64,000 nt of DNA from Amycolatopsis vastitatis (lineage in GTDB: Bacteria > Actinomycetota > Actinomycetes > Mycobacteriales > Pseudonocardiaceae): assembly GCF_002234595.1 (NCBI RefSeq), contig NZ_NMUL01000040.1:1-64000 (forward strand), written 5' to 3'. The position numbers and the translations under genes were made by a program. The notes under the pieces were generated by a model that ran no database searches, had not been told where the DNA came from, and saw nothing but the letters and a program-made list of their open reading frames with translations. Shown piece after piece: positions 34,575 to 43,627 of this stretch. Position 1 is the stretch's first letter. Each line of letters begins with the position of its first letter.

Positions 34575-34578
<4 letters not shown>
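34072..34578 (-). CDS. ribH: 6,7-dimethyl-8-ribityllumazine synthase
   Basis: A 168-residue lumazine synthase, the penultimate riboflavin enzyme; it forms hollow pentamer-based shells. Signature parts: LGIVATRWNADITDVLLERAL, VHVAGAVELPVVAQALARNHDAVVALGVVIRGGTPHFEYV and the late VDRSGRPGSKEDKGYEA. GTG 34578 overlaps the ribBA stop by 4 nt and has GGAGGAG upstream. It lies in the ribE-ribBA-ribH operon. Confidence 0.95.
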
Positions 34579-35899
<1,321 letters not shown>

Positions 35900-35903
<4 letters not shown>

Positions 35904-36529
35904 GACCGCTCCTCCGTGCCGCCGTCCCGATTGTGCACCTGGTCGCGGATATGTGCCTCGGCCAGCTTTTCCACGTACTTCGCGACCACGTCGACCTCGA
36001 GGTTGACCAGGTCGCCGGGCTCGCGGCGGCCGAGGGTGGTCACTTCCAGGGTGGTCGGGATGAGGGCCACCGCGAACTGCTCGCCGGTGATCGCCGCGAC
36101 CGTCAGCGAGACACCGTCGACCGCGATCGAGCCCTTCTCGACGACGTACCGGGACAGGTGCGACGGCAGCGCGAACGTCGTGACGCCGTTCTCGTCGCGG
36201 CCGAGGAACACGCCGGTCCCGTCGACGTGTCCCTGCATGATGTGCCCGCCGAGCCGGCCGCCGGCCGGGGTGGCGCGTTCGAGGTTGACCCGGTCACCGA
36301 CCGCGACCTTGGCCAGGCTGGACCGCTGCAGCGTCTCGTTGACGACGTCGACGGTGAACTCGCCGCCCGCCACCTCGACGACCGTGAGGCAGACGCCGCT
36401 GACCGCGATCGAGTCGCCGTGCCCGGCGTCGCCGGTGACCAGCGGGCCGCGGACCCGTAGCCGGGCCGCGTTCGTCAGCTGCTCGACCGCGGTGACTTCG
36501 CCGATCTCCTCGACTATGCCGGTGAACAC
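35900..36529 (-). CDS. ribE: Riboflavin synthase, alpha subunit
   Basis: A 209-residue riboflavin synthase, which dismutates two lumazines to riboflavin. It has two homologous lumazine-binding repeats: FTGIVEEIGEV...GVCLTVVEV...NLERA and GHIMQGHVDGTG...GVSLTVAAI...NLEVD. The GTG at 36529 reads VFTGIVEE, the family's exact N-terminus, with AAGGAGG 8 nt upstream; longer readings are not real. It starts 69 nt after rpe with a hairpin between. No ribD gene intervenes, although related operons often have it here. Confidence 0.95.
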
Positions 36530-36565
36530 GTGCGCTGCCTCCTTGAGAGCCGGTCCTTCCATCCA

Positions 36566-36598
36566 ACACCCGCGGCGGCCCGGTGCCGCCGCCGGTGT
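36566..36598 (-). terminator. Hairpin between rpe and ribE
   Basis: A 13-bp stem with one mismatch (36566-36578 with 36586-36598) and a 7-nt loop starts at the last base of the rpe stop codon. It has no U-tract. It could attenuate rpe read-through into the riboflavin genes. I saw no FMN riboswitch in this short gap. Confidence 0.55.
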
Positions 36599-37284
36599 CA
36601 GCCGGCCCGGCCGCGGGCCGCCTGCTCGCGCAGCGCGGCGACCGCCTTGCCCGGGTCCGCGGCGCCGTAGACAGCGGATCCGGCGACGAAGCAGTCGACA
36701 CCCGCCTCGGCGGCCTGCTCGATGGTCTCGCTGTTGATGCCACCGTCGATCTCGACGACGAGCTTGAGGTGCCCGGTGTCGACCAGCCGCCGCGCGGTGC
36801 GGACCTTCTCCAGGACGTCCACGATGAACGACTGCCCGCCGAAGCCCGGCTCGACCGACATCACGAGCAGCGTGTCGTAGTGCTTGAGCACGTCGAGCCA
36901 CGGCTCGAGCGCGGTGCCCGGCTTGAGCGACAGGCCGGCCTTCGCGCCCGCGGCGCGCAGGTTCTTCGCCAGCGCGACCGGGTCTTTCGCCGCCTCGGCG
37001 TGCACGGTGACGTTGTAGGCGCCAGCCTCGGCGTAACCGATCGCCCAGCGGTCCGGGTCGTCGATCATCAGGTGGCAGTCGATCGGCACGTCGGTGCTCT
37101 TGAGCAGCGCCTGGACGACGGGCAGGCCGAGGGTCAGGTTGGGCACGAAGTGCGCGTCCATGACGTCGACGTGGACCCAGTCGGCGCGGGTCTCCGAACC
37201 GGCGGCCACGGCGGCGATCTCCTCGCCGAGCCGGGCGAAGTCCGCCGCGAGGATGCTGGGTGCGATCAAAGGTCGGTCTGCCAC
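36598..37284 (-). CDS. rpe: Ribulose-phosphate 3-epimerase
   Basis: A 228-residue TIM-barrel enzyme interconverting ribulose 5-phosphate and xylulose 5-phosphate in the pentose phosphate pathway. Visible motifs: IAPSILAADFARLGEEI, VHVDVMDAHFVPNLTLG (metal-binding His/Asp), DCHLMIDDPDRW, VMSVEPGFGGQSFI and VEIDGGINSETI. The GTG at 37284 lies 6 nt after TACACT (37296-37291), a leaderless promoter. Placement before ribE links ribulose 5-phosphate supply with riboflavin synthesis. Confidence 0.96.
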   Translation of the reverse strand: MADRPLIAPSILAADFARLGEEIAAVAAGSETRADWVHVDVMDAHFVPNLTLGLPVVQALLKSTDVPIDCHLMIDDPDRWAIGYAEAGAYNVTVHAEAAKDPVALAKNLRAAGAKAGLSLKPGTALEPWLDVLKHYDTLLVMSVEPGFGGQSFIVDVLEKVRTARRLVDTGHLKLVVEIDGGINSETIEQAAEAGVDCFVAGSAVYGAADPGKAVAALREQAARGRAG

Positions 37285-37290
37285 GTCCCG

Positions 37291-37296
37291 AGTGTA
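37291..37296 (-). promoter_or_regulatory. Leaderless -10 element of rpe
   Basis: TACACT on the minus strand lies 6 nt before GTG 37284. It would place the transcript start at the start codon. Confidence 0.5.
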
Positions 37297-37331
37297 GGAG
37301 GACGCCGCTAACGCTCGCTAACCGGTGACAT

Positions 37332-37376
37332 CCGAGGCTTCGCCTCGGGCCGGGGGCTTCGCCACCCGGACCCCCG
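37332..37376. repeat. Pair of GGCTTCGCC-core hairpins
   Basis: Two hairpins share the core GGC-TTC-GCC at 37336-37344 and 37355-37363 (19-nt pitch). The first is a clean 7-bp stem (CCGAGGC/GCCTCGG). The second is enclosed by CGGGGG/CCCCCG (37351-37356 with 37371-37376). They sit in a divergent intergenic region, where terminators are not expected, and resemble extragenic palindromes. Confidence 0.5.
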
Positions 37377-37439
37377 AAAAGCGTGGTTGTGACCAGGATC
37401 TGGCTCCGGAGAGGGAGGTCACGGGCGGGCGAGCGGCCC

Positions 37440-37445
37440 TACGCT
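37440..37445 (+). promoter_or_regulatory. Leaderless -10 element of the histidine kinase gene
   Basis: TACGCT lies 7 nt before ATG 37453, with no ribosome binding site in between. Confidence 0.5.
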
Positions 37446-37452
37446 CGGCGGC

Positions 37453-38652
37453 ATGTCCGGTTTCCTCCAGTCCTTGCCGCGGATCGGCAGCTACCGCAGC
37501 CTCCCGTACGCCGTCTCGAGCCTCGCGATCACGGTGCCGGTGGCTCCCTTCGCCTTCGCCGTGGCGGTGGCGTTTCCCGCCGATTCCCGGATCCGCGCCG
37601 TCATCGCCCTGCTCGCCTTGGCGGTGCTGATGGGTCTGCTGGGGCTGCTGGGACCGGTGCGGCGCCTCAGCATCGGCCTGGCGAACGCGTTGCTCGGCAC
37701 CGGCCTGCCCGCTCCGGCCCGGCGCCCGGACGCCGGCTCGCGGCTGCGCTCGGGCCTGTGGCTCGCGCTGCACACGGCGGCGAGCGGCGTCCTGCTCACC
37801 GGGCTGGCCTTCCTCGGGATCATGCTGTTCGTGCCGCTGGCCTGGCCGACCGGCGGCCAGGCACGCATCACGTTCTTCCGGAACGACGTCCCGCTGGGCG
37901 TGTGGACGATCCCGTTCGGCCTCGCGATGGTCTTCCTGGCGCTCGTGCTCGCCGCGGCCGCCACCATCGGTTTCCGGGTCGGCGCCACGACGCTGCTGGG
38001 GCCGTCCGCGGCCGAGCTCTCGGCGGCCGCCGAGCAGCGCGCGGCCGTCCTCGCCCAGCGCAACCGCCTGGCCCGCGAGCTGCACGACTCCATCGGGCAC
38101 ACGCTCACGACGTCGACGATCCAGGCGGCGGCCGCGGCCGAGCTGGTCGAGGCGGACCCGGCCCAGGTCCGGCGGGCGCTCGGCACGATCGAAGAAGCGT
38201 CCCGCAGTGCGCTCGAAGACCTCGACCACGTACTGGGCCTGCTTCGCGAGGAGCCGGCGGCGAAGGAGCCGACGCGCACACTGGCCGAGGTGGACGTCCT
38301 CGCCGTGCGGGCCCGCGAAGCCGGGCTCGACGTCCGCCTGACGGTCACCGGCCCGGTCGCCGCCCTGCCCGCCGCGGTGTCGCGCGAGGGCTACCGGATC
38401 GTCCAGGAAGGCCTGACCAACGCGCTGCGCCACGCCGGCCCCGGCGAGGTGGACGTGCGGGTCGAGGCCGGGCCGGACCGGCTGGCCATCGCCGTCGTCA
38501 ACGCGCTGCCCGGCGAGCGGCCGCGGACCGGGCGGCACGGGCTGGCCGGGCTCGCCGAGCGCGTCGAAGCCCTGCGCGGCGAGCTCGACGCCGGCCCGGA
38601 CGACGGCCGGTGGCGGCTGAGCGCGACCATCCCGCTGCGGGCGGGCGCATGA
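37453..38652 (+). CDS. NarL-type sensor histidine kinase
   Basis: A 399-residue membrane kinase. Hydrophobic segments fill residues ~20-190. The HisKA_3 box is NRLARELHDSIGHTLTTSTIQ (the His of ELHD is the phospho-acceptor), and the ATPase domain shows EGLTNALRHAGPGEVDV and GRHGLAGLAERVEAL. ATG 37453 follows a leaderless -10. Its stop overlaps the downstream response-regulator start by 4 nt (ATGA), so the pair is stoichiometrically coupled. The signal is unknown; a secreted serine hydrolase follows and may be a target. Confidence 0.92.
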   Translation: MSGFLQSLPRIGSYRSLPYAVSSLAITVPVAPFAFAVAVAFPADSRIRAVIALLALAVLMGLLGLLGPVRRLSIGLANALLGTGLPAPARRPDAGSRLRSGLWLALHTAASGVLLTGLAFLGIMLFVPLAWPTGGQARITFFRNDVPLGVWTIPFGLAMVFLALVLAAAATIGFRVGATTLLGPSAAELSAAAEQRAAVLAQRNRLARELHDSIGHTLTTSTIQAAAAAELVEADPAQVRRALGTIEEASRSALEDLDHVLGLLREEPAAKEPTRTLAEVDVLAVRAREAGLDVRLTVTGPVAALPAAVSREGYRIVQEGLTNALRHAGPGEVDVRVEAGPDRLAIAVVNALPGERPRTGRHGLAGLAERVEALRGELDAGPDDGRWRLSATIPLRAGA

Positions 38653-39308
38653 CCCCGACCGTGCTGCTCGCCGACGACGAGCCGCTGGTCCGCACCGGGC
38701 TGCGGGCCCTGCTGGAGCAGCAGGGCCTCCCGGTGGTCGGCGAGGCGGCCGACGGCGGCGAGGTGCTGCCCGAGGTGCGGCGGACCCGGCCGGACGTCGT
38801 GCTGATGGACGTCCGGATGCCCGGCACTGACGGCATCGAAGCCACCCGGCAGGTGCTCGCGGCGCTGGCGGAACCGCCGAAGATCCTGGTCGTCACGACG
38901 TTCGACAACGACGACTACGTGCACGAAGCGCTGCTGGCGGGCGCGAGCGGGTTCCTGCTGAAGCGGGCGCGCAAGGAAGAGATCGCGCACGCCGTGCGGA
39001 CCGTCGCCGCCGGGGAGTCGCTGCTGTTCCCAGAGGCGATCAGGCGCCTGGTCAGCGGACGTCTCCCGGGCGGGACGCACACGCGCGCGGCGAAGACGCT
39101 CACCCGCCGCGAAGCCGAGGTGCTCCGGCTGATCGCCACCGGACTGTCCAATCAGGACATCGCGGCGGCGCTGGTGATCAGCCTCGAAACGGTGAAGACC
39201 CACGTGGGCAACATCTTCGCGAAGCTCGGCGCCGGCAACCGCAGCCAGGCGGTGGTCATCGCGTACGAAGCCGGGGTGGTCCGGCCGGGACACTTGACCG
39301 AACCCTGA
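38649..39308 (+). CDS. NarL/FixJ family response regulator
   Basis: A 219-residue regulator: receiver domain with the acidic pair in LLADDEPLVR, phospho-acceptor Asp in VVLMDVRMPGTDGIEATRQ and the late Lys in FLLKRARKEE; then a LuxR-type HTH (LTRREAEVLRLIATGLSNQDIAAALVISLETVKTHVGNIFAKLG). It overlaps the upstream kinase gene by 4 nt and is its obvious partner. Target genes are not indicated, though the next gene lies 108 bp downstream with its own promoter-like TACCGT at 39381-39386. Confidence 0.94.
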   Translation: MTPTVLLADDEPLVRTGLRALLEQQGLPVVGEAADGGEVLPEVRRTRPDVVLMDVRMPGTDGIEATRQVLAALAEPPKILVVTTFDNDDYVHEALLAGASGFLLKRARKEEIAHAVRTVAAGESLLFPEAIRRLVSGRLPGGTHTRAAKTLTRREAEVLRLIATGLSNQDIAAALVISLETVKTHVGNIFAKLGAGNRSQAVVIAYEAGVVRPGHLTEP

Positions 39309-39416
39309 AGCGCTTCGTGGTGGGGTAAACCTCAGTGAATATCGGTGGTCTCCCCCATGTCCCCCGGCGTCCCGGCTCCCTACCGTGGAAGGACCGAGAC
39401 ACCAGGGGGTTCTTTC

Positions 39417-40517
39417 ATGCGGAAGTCACTGTCCGGCAGACGGATCGTCGCCGCCGGCACGCTCGTCGCGCTCCTCGCGGCGACGACCGCGGCACCGGCG
39501 CTCGCCGCCGTCGACCCGGTACAGCACAGCCTCGACGTGCTCACCACGCAGCAGGGCGTCCCGGGCGCCGAAGCCGTCGTCCAGGACGGCACGCGAACGC
39601 GGGTCGTGCGCAGCGGCGCCGGCGACGTCGCCACCGGAAAACCGTTCCCGCGCAACGGCTCCTTCCGCGCGGGCAGCGTCACGAAGTCGTTCGTCGCCAC
39701 GGTCGTGCTGCAGTTCGTCGCGGAAGGCCGGGTGAAGCTGGACGCGCCGGTCGAGCGGTACCTGCCGGGCCTGCTCCCGGACCGGCGGATCACCGTGCGG
39801 CAGCTGCTCCAGCACACGAGCGGGCTCTACAACTACACGGACGACTTGAACCGGACCGACCCGGACGCCCTGCGGCACCGCGGAGCCGAACCGGCGGAGC
39901 TGGTGGCGATGGCGCTGAAGCACCCGGCGCTGTTCCCGCCGGGCACGAGCTGGTCGTACTCCAACACGAACTACATCGTGGCGGGGATGATCGCCGAAAA
40001 GGTGACCGGCCACGCGCTGTCCGACGAAATCGCCCGCCGGATCACCCGGCCGCTGGGCCTGCGCGACACGTACCTGCCACGCCGTGGGGACGAGAAACTG
40101 CCCGCTCCCCACGCCGTCGGCTATACGCCGATCGGCGGCAAGCTGGTGGACTTCAGCGACTTCGACGCGACGATCGCGGGGGCGGCGGGCGGCCTGGTCA
40201 GCACCCCCGCCGACCTCGACCGGTTCTACGGCGCCCTCCTCGGCGGACGGCTGCTGCCCCCGGCCCAGCTGGCCGAGATGCGGCACACGGTGCCGGCCGA
40301 TCTCGGCGTCCCCGGCGCACGCTACGGCCTGGGCCTGGGCAGCATCCCGTTGTCGTGCGGCGAGTTCTGGGGCCACGAAGGCGGGATCCCCGGCTTCACG
40401 AACCTCGCGGGGGTCGGCCCGCAGGGCCGGCGCAGCACCGTCGTGGCCAACCTGAACCCGGCGCCGGACGGCTCGGCGCACCTGCTCGCCGTCACCGAGG
40501 CGGCGGTGTGCTCCTAG
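39417..40517 (+). CDS. Secreted serine hydrolase, beta-lactamase class C / DD-carboxypeptidase family
   Basis: A 366-residue exported protein with a signal peptide (~1-30, ending ALAA). The serine beta-lactamase-like fold is marked by SxxK in GSVTKSF, YxN in YSNTN and the HxG triad equivalent in HEGGIPG. It resembles the R61 DD-peptidase/class C family, acting on peptidoglycan stem peptides or on other amides/esters. ATG 39417 is chosen for AGGGGG upstream and because it begins the signal peptide. It may be a target of the two-component system just upstream. Confidence 0.9.
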   Translation: MRKSLSGRRIVAAGTLVALLAATTAAPALAAVDPVQHSLDVLTTQQGVPGAEAVVQDGTRTRVVRSGAGDVATGKPFPRNGSFRAGSVTKSFVATVVLQFVAEGRVKLDAPVERYLPGLLPDRRITVRQLLQHTSGLYNYTDDLNRTDPDALRHRGAEPAELVAMALKHPALFPPGTSWSYSNTNYIVAGMIAEKVTGHALSDEIARRITRPLGLRDTYLPRRGDEKLPAPHAVGYTPIGGKLVDFSDFDATIAGAAGGLVSTPADLDRFYGALLGGRLLPPAQLAEMRHTVPADLGVPGARYGLGLGSIPLSCGEFWGHEGGIPGFTNLAGVGPQGRRSTVVANLNPAPDGSAHLLAVTEAAVCS

Positions 40518-40555
40518 GCCCGGAAACTGTCGGTGGCCGCCGGTAGCGTGGAAAA

Positions 40556-40570
40556 CGGGGGGCGCCCCCG
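40556..40570 (-). terminator. Terminator of the fmt-rsmB-flavoprotein operon
   Basis: GGGGGCGCCCCC (40558-40569) is a perfect palindrome followed on the minus strand by CGTTTTCC. It lies 9-23 nt beyond the flavoprotein stop, in the convergent gap with the serine hydrolase. Confidence 0.5.
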
Positions 40571-40578
40571 CGGCGTGC

Positions 40579-41076
40579 TCAAGGCAACAGGTCGAGGGCC
40601 TCGGTCCACGGCCGCCGGACGTCGAGCCGGTGCAGCGTCACCCCGGCGCCCGCGAGGGTGTCGAGATGGCGCTGCCACGCCGGGTGGTGCACCCGGGTGT
40701 CCTGGAGCTGGTAGGCCACCACCATCGTGATCCCGGGTGCGCCGAGCACGTCGCCGAGGACGGTCAGGGCCTGGTTGTCGGCGATGCCGAGGGCGAGCTT
40801 GGCGACCGAGTTCGCCGACGCCGGGGCGAAGAGGAACACGTCCGGGTCCGGATGCGGCCGCGGCTCCCCCGGCAGCCGGGAGACGCTGCGGACCGGCAGG
40901 TCGGTGCCCGCGGCGACCGCGTCGAGGCCGCCGGCCGCCTCGAGCCAGCGGTACGCGGCCGGCGTCAGCGTGATCGCCGTCCGCCAGCCGCGGGCCGCGG
41001 CGGGTGCGACCAGCTCGGCGGCGAACCGGACGTCCAGCCCGCCGCACGAGCCGGCGACCAGCCCGAGGTTCCTCAC
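40579..41076 (-). CDS. Flavoprotein of the HFCD (CoaC-like) family
   Basis: A 165-residue single-domain homo-oligomeric flavin-containing Cys decarboxylase-type protein. It shows GLVAGSCGGLDVRFAAELV at the flavin-binding start and VFLFAPASANSVAKLALGIADNQALTVLGDVLG, the counterpart of CoaC PATANLLAKAAHGLADDLLT. The genome encodes full coaBC elsewhere in this window, so this is a paralogue, perhaps decarboxylating another cysteine-containing compound or peptide. GTG 41076 overlaps the rsmB stop by 4 nt (GTGA), tying it to fmt-rsmB. The substrate is unknown. Confidence 0.78.
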   Translation of the reverse strand: MRNLGLVAGSCGGLDVRFAAELVAPAAARGWRTAITLTPAAYRWLEAAGGLDAVAAGTDLPVRSVSRLPGEPRPHPDPDVFLFAPASANSVAKLALGIADNQALTVLGDVLGAPGITMVVAYQLQDTRVHHPAWQRHLDTLAGAGVTLHRLDVRRPWTEALDLLP

Positions 41077-42497
41077 GGTTTGCGCAGCACGGCGCAGAAC
41101 ATCGCGTCCGTGCCGTGGCGGTGCGGCCACAGCTGGACGTACGGCCCGTCGCCGAGCTCCGGCACGCCCGGGAAGAACTCGCGGGCGTCCAGGACCTCGG
41201 CCTTGAGCCGCCGGGCTGTCTCCGCGAAGACGCCTTCGGTCTCGGCCAGGTGCGGCGAGCAGACGACGTAGGTGAGCGCGCCGCCGGGCCGCAGCAGGTC
41301 GTAGGCCGCGGTGATCAGCTCGCCCTGCAGCTTGGTGAGGTCCGCGACGTCGGACGGCTGACGGCGCCAGCGCGCCTCCGGCCGCCGCCGCAGCGCGCCG
41401 AGCCCGCTGCACGGCGCGTCGACGAGGATCCGGTCGTACCCCGGCTCCAGTCCGCTTTCGCGGCCGTCTCCGACGTGGACGGTCACGGGCAAGCCGTGCG
41501 TGGCCTTCTCGACGAGCTTCGCGCGGTGCGGCGCCTTCTCGACGGCGTCCACGGCCGCCCCGCTCAGCGCGGCGAGGGCACCGAGCAGCGCGGCCTTGCC
41601 GCCGGGGCCGGCGCACAGGTCGAGCCAGCGCTCGTCGGAGCCTTCGAGCGGCACCTTCGTCGCGGCGATCGCGCAGAGCTGGCTGCCCTCGTCCTGCACC
41701 GCGGCCAGCCGTTCGCGGACCGGTTCGACGTCGGCCGGATCGCCGGCACCGGCGGGCAGGCGCACGCCGTAGGGCGAATACGGCGCCGGGTCGCCGCCGG
41801 TGATCGCGGCGAGCTCGTCGGCGCTGATCTCGCCGGGGCGGGCGACGAGGTGCACCTCGGGGCGCGCGTCGTCGGCTTCCAGGGCGGCCTTGAGCCCGGC
41901 GCCCTTGTCACCCAGCGCTTCGGCGAACGACCGCGCGATCCAGCGCGGGTGCGCGGTCCGCAGCGCGTAGGCCCCGATCGGGTCGGTGGTCTCCTCCGGC
42001 GCCAGCTCGTCCAGCCACGCCGCTTCGTCCTTTTCGGACACCCTGCGCAGGATGGCGTTCGCGAAACCCGTGGCCCAGGAACCGGCTTCCGCGCGCACGA
42101 GGTCCACAGTGGACGTCACGGCGGCATGCTCGGGGATGCGCGTGCGCAGCAGCTGGTAGACGCCGAGGCGCAGCGCGTCGAGCACCGCGGGGTCGGTCTT
42201 GGACAGCGGACGCTCGGCGCACGACTCGATGATCGCGTCGAGCAGGCCCTGCGCCCGCGACGCGCCGTACGTCAGCTCGGTGGCCAGCGCCGCGTCCCGG
42301 CCGGTGATCCGCCGCTCGCGCAGCAGGTCCGGCAGGACCAGGTTGGCGTAGGCGTCCTTCGTCCGGACAGCCGCCAGGACGTCGTAGGCGGCCTGCCGGG
42401 CGGGGTCCACCTCCGGCGGGCGGCGCGGCCCTTCCTTGCGCGGTGCCGGGCGGCCTCGCTGGGGCCGTGACGGGCGTCGTTCCCTGTGGTCGTTCAC
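41073..42497 (-). CDS. rsmB: 16S rRNA (cytosine-967-C5)-methyltransferase RsmB
   Basis: A 474-residue methyltransferase. The N-terminal NusB-like RNA-binding domain (~30-165: RQAAYDVLAAVRTKDAYANLVLPDLL) is followed by the SAM-binding Fmu domain with WLDLCAGPGGKAALLGALA, VGDGRESGLEPGYDRILVDAPCSGLGALRRRPEARW (catalytic PC) and YVVCSPHLAETE (second catalytic Cys). It methylates C967 of 16S rRNA by SAM transfer. A basic, disordered N-terminus precedes it. GTG 42497 overlaps the fmt stop by 4 nt. Confidence 0.94.
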   Translation of the reverse strand: MNDHRERRPSRPQRGRPAPRKEGPRRPPEVDPARQAAYDVLAAVRTKDAYANLVLPDLLRERRITGRDAALATELTYGASRAQGLLDAIIESCAERPLSKTDPAVLDALRLGVYQLLRTRIPEHAAVTSTVDLVRAEAGSWATGFANAILRRVSEKDEAAWLDELAPEETTDPIGAYALRTAHPRWIARSFAEALGDKGAGLKAALEADDARPEVHLVARPGEISADELAAITGGDPAPYSPYGVRLPAGAGDPADVEPVRERLAAVQDEGSQLCAIAATKVPLEGSDERWLDLCAGPGGKAALLGALAALSGAAVDAVEKAPHRAKLVEKATHGLPVTVHVGDGRESGLEPGYDRILVDAPCSGLGALRRRPEARWRRQPSDVADLTKLQGELITAAYDLLRPGGALTYVVCSPHLAETEGVFAETARRLKAEVLDAREFFPGVPELGDGPYVQLWPHRHGTDAMFCAVLRKP

Positions 42498-43420
42498 CGG
42501 AGGCGCTCTCCTTGGTCAATCCTCGTACCGCGCGCCCAGTCGGTGGCCGCCATCCGTTTCTTGCCGGGTGCCTGGACTTCGCCGAGCCGCAGCGGCTTCG
42601 TCGCCGTCCCGACCAGCACCCGTTTGCGTTCGACCACGATCTCGCCCGGCGGCGGGCCGGGTTCGTCGAGCACCGTGACCGGGCCGAGCTTGAACCGCTC
42701 GCCACGGAACTCCGCCCAGGCGCCCGGCTCCGGGGTGACCGACCGGATCTGCCGGTCGACCGCCGAAGCGGGGTCGGCGAAGGACACCCGCGCGTCCTCG
42801 ACCGTCACCTTCGGCGCGTAGCTGACCCCCTCGGCGGGCTGCTCCCGCGCGACCAGGCTGCCGTCGGCCAGACCGTCCATGGTGGACAGCAGCAGCTTGG
42901 CCCCGGACTCCGCGAGCCGCCCGAGCAGCACACCCGCGGTGTCGGTGGCCCCGATGGTCTCGGTGACGACACCGTAGACCGGGCCCGCGTCCAGCTCCTT
43001 GACGATCCGGAAGGTCGACGCACCGGTGATCTCGTCCCCGGCTCGGATGGCGGCCTGAACCGGGGCGGCGCCCCGCCACGCCGGCAGCAGCGAGAAGTGC
43101 AGGTTCACCCAGCCCAGCCGCGGAATGTCGAGAGCGGCCTGCGGCAGCAGCGCCCCGTAGGCGACGACCGGGCAGGCGTCCGGCGCGAGCTCGGTGAGCC
43201 GGGCGAGGAAAGCGGGGTCACCGGCCCGCGCGGGCGTGAGGACTTCGATGCCGTGGTCATCGGCGAGCGCGCCGACGGGCGACCGGACGACCCGCCGGCC
43301 GCGCCCGGCCTGCGCATCGGGCCGGGTGACGACGGCGACGACATCGTGCCGGCCGGAGTCGAGCAGGGCGCGCAGGGCGGGAACCGCCGGCTCGGGGGTA
43401 CCGGCGAAGACGAGCTTCAT
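42494..43420 (-). CDS. fmt: Methionyl-tRNA formyltransferase
   Basis: A 308-residue enzyme formylating initiator Met-tRNA with 10-formyl-THF. The N-terminal domain has KLVFAGTPEPAVPALRALL and the catalytic LHFSLLPAWRGAAPVQAAI (Asn-His-Asp triad region; here NLHFS), with GVTLxxMxxxxDxG represented by GASTFRIVKELDAGPVY. The C-terminal OB-fold binds tRNA. It starts the fmt-rsmB-flavoprotein operon. A TAGACT hexamer (43478-43473) is a plausible -10, giving a ~46-nt leader. Confidence 0.95.
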   Translation of the reverse strand: MKLVFAGTPEPAVPALRALLDSGRHDVVAVVTRPDAQAGRGRRVVRSPVGALADDHGIEVLTPARAGDPAFLARLTELAPDACPVVAYGALLPQAALDIPRLGWVNLHFSLLPAWRGAAPVQAAIRAGDEITGASTFRIVKELDAGPVYGVVTETIGATDTAGVLLGRLAESGAKLLLSTMDGLADGSLVAREQPAEGVSYAPKVTVEDARVSFADPASAVDRQIRSVTPEPGAWAEFRGERFKLGPVTVLDEPGPPPGEIVVERKRVLVGTATKPLRLGEVQAPGKKRMAATDWARGTRIDQGERLR

Positions 43421-43590
43421 CGGCCCACCCCCGGCGGGAGCAGGGTTTCAGGTGGCTGGAACATCGAGGCTGAGTCTAGAAGGCCCCGGTGTGCCGGGCG
43501 CGCCAGTGCCCCGATGTGCCGGCCCGCAGGTCAAGCCGGGGTCACGCCGGGTGAGGCCACGCCAGGTGATGACGCCGTGCCACGCCAGGC

Positions 43591-43613
43591 GGGGCCTCGC
43601 CAGGCGAGACCCC
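43591..43613 (-). terminator. Terminator of the gamma-glutamyltransferase gene
   Basis: GGGG-c-CTCGCC-A-GGCGAG-a-CCCC forms a compact stem just beyond the ggt stop codon. The 80 bp to its left contain several imperfect CACGCCAGG direct repeats. Confidence 0.55.
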
Positions 43614-43627
43614 ACCGCACGGCAGCG

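Noticed and set aside
36530..36597. FMN riboswitch upstream of ribE
   Set aside because: The gap is only 68 nt, too short for an RFN element, and contains a simple hairpin.
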